A stretch of 6,802 bases of DNA from an uncultured Eubacteriales bacterium (GTDB lineage: Bacteria > Bacillota > Clostridia > Christensenellales > Aristaeellaceae), in NCBI GenBank assembly GCA_902796115.1, contig CADBNX010000216.1:1-6802 (forward strand), given 5' to 3'. Shown here piece after piece: positions 5,900 through 6,802 of this stretch. The notes below the pieces were generated by a model. That model was not told the DNA's origin and did not search any database. It saw only the letters and a list, made by a program, of their open reading frames with translations. The stretch's first letter is position 1, and every line of letters begins with the position of its first letter. Both the position numbers and the translations under genes were made by a program.

Positions 5900-6802
5900 A
5901 TGGAGAGGCAGCTGAAGAGAAAGAGGACCTGGAAAGCGATCCGCAGCAGCTGGGATCTGTACCTGCTGGTGCTGGTTCCTTTCGTGTGCCTGATCGTTTT
6001 CAACTATCTTCCGATGTTCGGCATCGTGATGGCGTTCAAGAATTACAAGCCGTTCATCGGCATCGCGGGGAGCCCGTGGGTGGGGTTCAAGCATTTCAAT
6101 ACCATGTTCAACGGGTACAAATTCCCGCAGGTGCTCTGGAACACGTTCATCATCAACGTGTATAAATTCGTGTTCCAGTTCCCGGTGCCCATCATCCTGG
6201 CGCTGCTGCTGAACGAAGTGCGCAAAACCTGGTTCAAGCGGGGCGTGCAGACGCTGGTGTACCTGCCCCATTTCTTAAGCTGGGTGGTCGTGACGGGCAT
6301 TTTCTTTGACCTGCTCAGCAACGCCGGCATCGTCAACAACCTGATCGTGTCGCTCGGCGGGGAAAAGATCCAGTTCCTGGGCAATGCGAAGTATTTCCGG
6401 GGGATCCTCGTCGTATCCACGATGTGGAAGGAGAGCGGCTGGTCCACCATCGTGTACCTGTCCGCGATGACGGCCATCGATCCCACCCTCTACGAAGCGG
6501 CGGCGGTGGACGGCGCAGGCAAATGGAAACAGGCGATCTCCATCACGCTGCCCAACATCGTGCATACCATCGCCTTCATCATCATCCTGCGCGCGTCGAG
6601 CATCATTTCCTCCGATACGGAGCAGGTGCTCATGTTCTACAAGCCCATCGTGTACGACGTGGGCGACGTACTGGGCACCTACACCTACCGCGAGGGCATC
6701 GTGGGACAGAAATTTTCCTATTCCTCCGCGGTGGGCCTGTTCGCTTCGATCTTCGGCATGACGATGATGCTGGTTTCCAACAAAGTCTCCCGGAAATATA
6801 CC
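5900..6802 (+). CDS. Carbohydrate ABC transporter permease, LplB type (CUT1), 3' end missing
   Basis: 301 residues are visible and the frame is open at the right edge. Family members are usually about 300-320 residues, so only the last few are missing. A basic cytoplasmic N-terminus (MERQLKRKRTWK) precedes about six membrane helices, roughly at residues 20-45, 82-106, 117-140, 168-190, 220-235 and 275-294. The cytoplasmic EAA loop that docks the ATPase is intact at 199-218 (YEAAAVDGAGKWKQAISITLP). NYLPMFGIVMAFKNYKPF near the N-terminus is characteristic of LplB/YtcP-type sugar permeases, whose operons usually continue with a second permease and a large extracellular binding lipoprotein. The gene is first after its own promoter, so those partners are expected beyond the right edge. 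The substrate is unknown; a xylo-oligosaccharide would fit the neighbouring enzyme. YesN-like AraC proteins such as the one at the left edge often accompany these transporters. Confidence 0.95.
   Translation, partial: MERQLKRKRTWKAIRSSWDLYLLVLVPFVCLIVFNYLPMFGIVMAFKNYKPFIGIAGSPWVGFKHFNTMFNGYKFPQVLWNTFIINVYKFVFQFPVPIILALLLNEVRKTWFKRGVQTLVYLPHFLSWVVVTGIFFDLLSNAGIVNNLIVSLGGEKIQFLGNAKYFRGILVVSTMWKESGWSTIVYLSAMTAIDPTLYEAAAVDGAGKWKQAISITLPNIVHTIAFIIILRASSIISSDTEQVLMFYKPIVYDVGDVLGTYTYREGIVGQKFSYSSAVGLFASIFGMTMMLVSNKVSRKYT

Overview
The window looks like a polysaccharide-utilisation region of a moderately GC-rich member of the Bacillota, most likely a gut or rumen clostridium. This rests on four things: a large membrane-anchored YesN-like AraC regulator, an LplB-type sugar ABC permease, near-consensus sigma-A promoters with strong AGGAGG-type ribosome binding sites, and all genes lying on one strand. 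Genus cannot be read from the sequence; a Christensenellales- or Lachnospirales-like rumen organism is only a guess.

Layout, all on the + strand. Positions 1-1775 hold the 3' part of a membrane-bound AraC-family regulator. It overlaps by ATGA (1772-1775) a histidine-phosphatase-superfamily gene (1772-2392). A repeat-rich, MITE-like stretch (2373-2632) follows; its left inverted repeat contains the phosphatase stop codon. After a short intergenic region with an 18-bp-period direct repeat comes a GntR-type winged-helix/LacI-type sensor regulator (2764-3846). A 145-bp gap carries operator-like palindromes and a very good sigma-A promoter (3894-3922). The next gene is a GH10-family xylanase-like enzyme without a signal peptide (3992-5344), ending at a strong intrinsic terminator (5390-5424). 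About 390 bp of hairpin-rich, apparently non-coding DNA (5425-5812) precedes a second near-perfect promoter (5813-5841). That promoter drives an LplB-type carbohydrate ABC transporter permease, cut by the right edge (5900-6802).

The likely working model is that the ABC system starting at 5900 imports an oligosaccharide, possibly xylan-derived. The cytoplasmic GH10-like enzyme would cut it, and the GntR/LacI regulator would sense a sugar and control the enzyme promoter just downstream. The AraC regulator senses something outside the cell. Its targets are not visible and may lie to the left.

Most of the window is ordinary carbohydrate-utilisation material. The points most worth a second look are the inverted-repeat element that supplies the stop codon of the phosphatase gene, the divergent substrate pocket of the leaderless GH10-like protein, and the structured intergenic DNA at 5425-5770.
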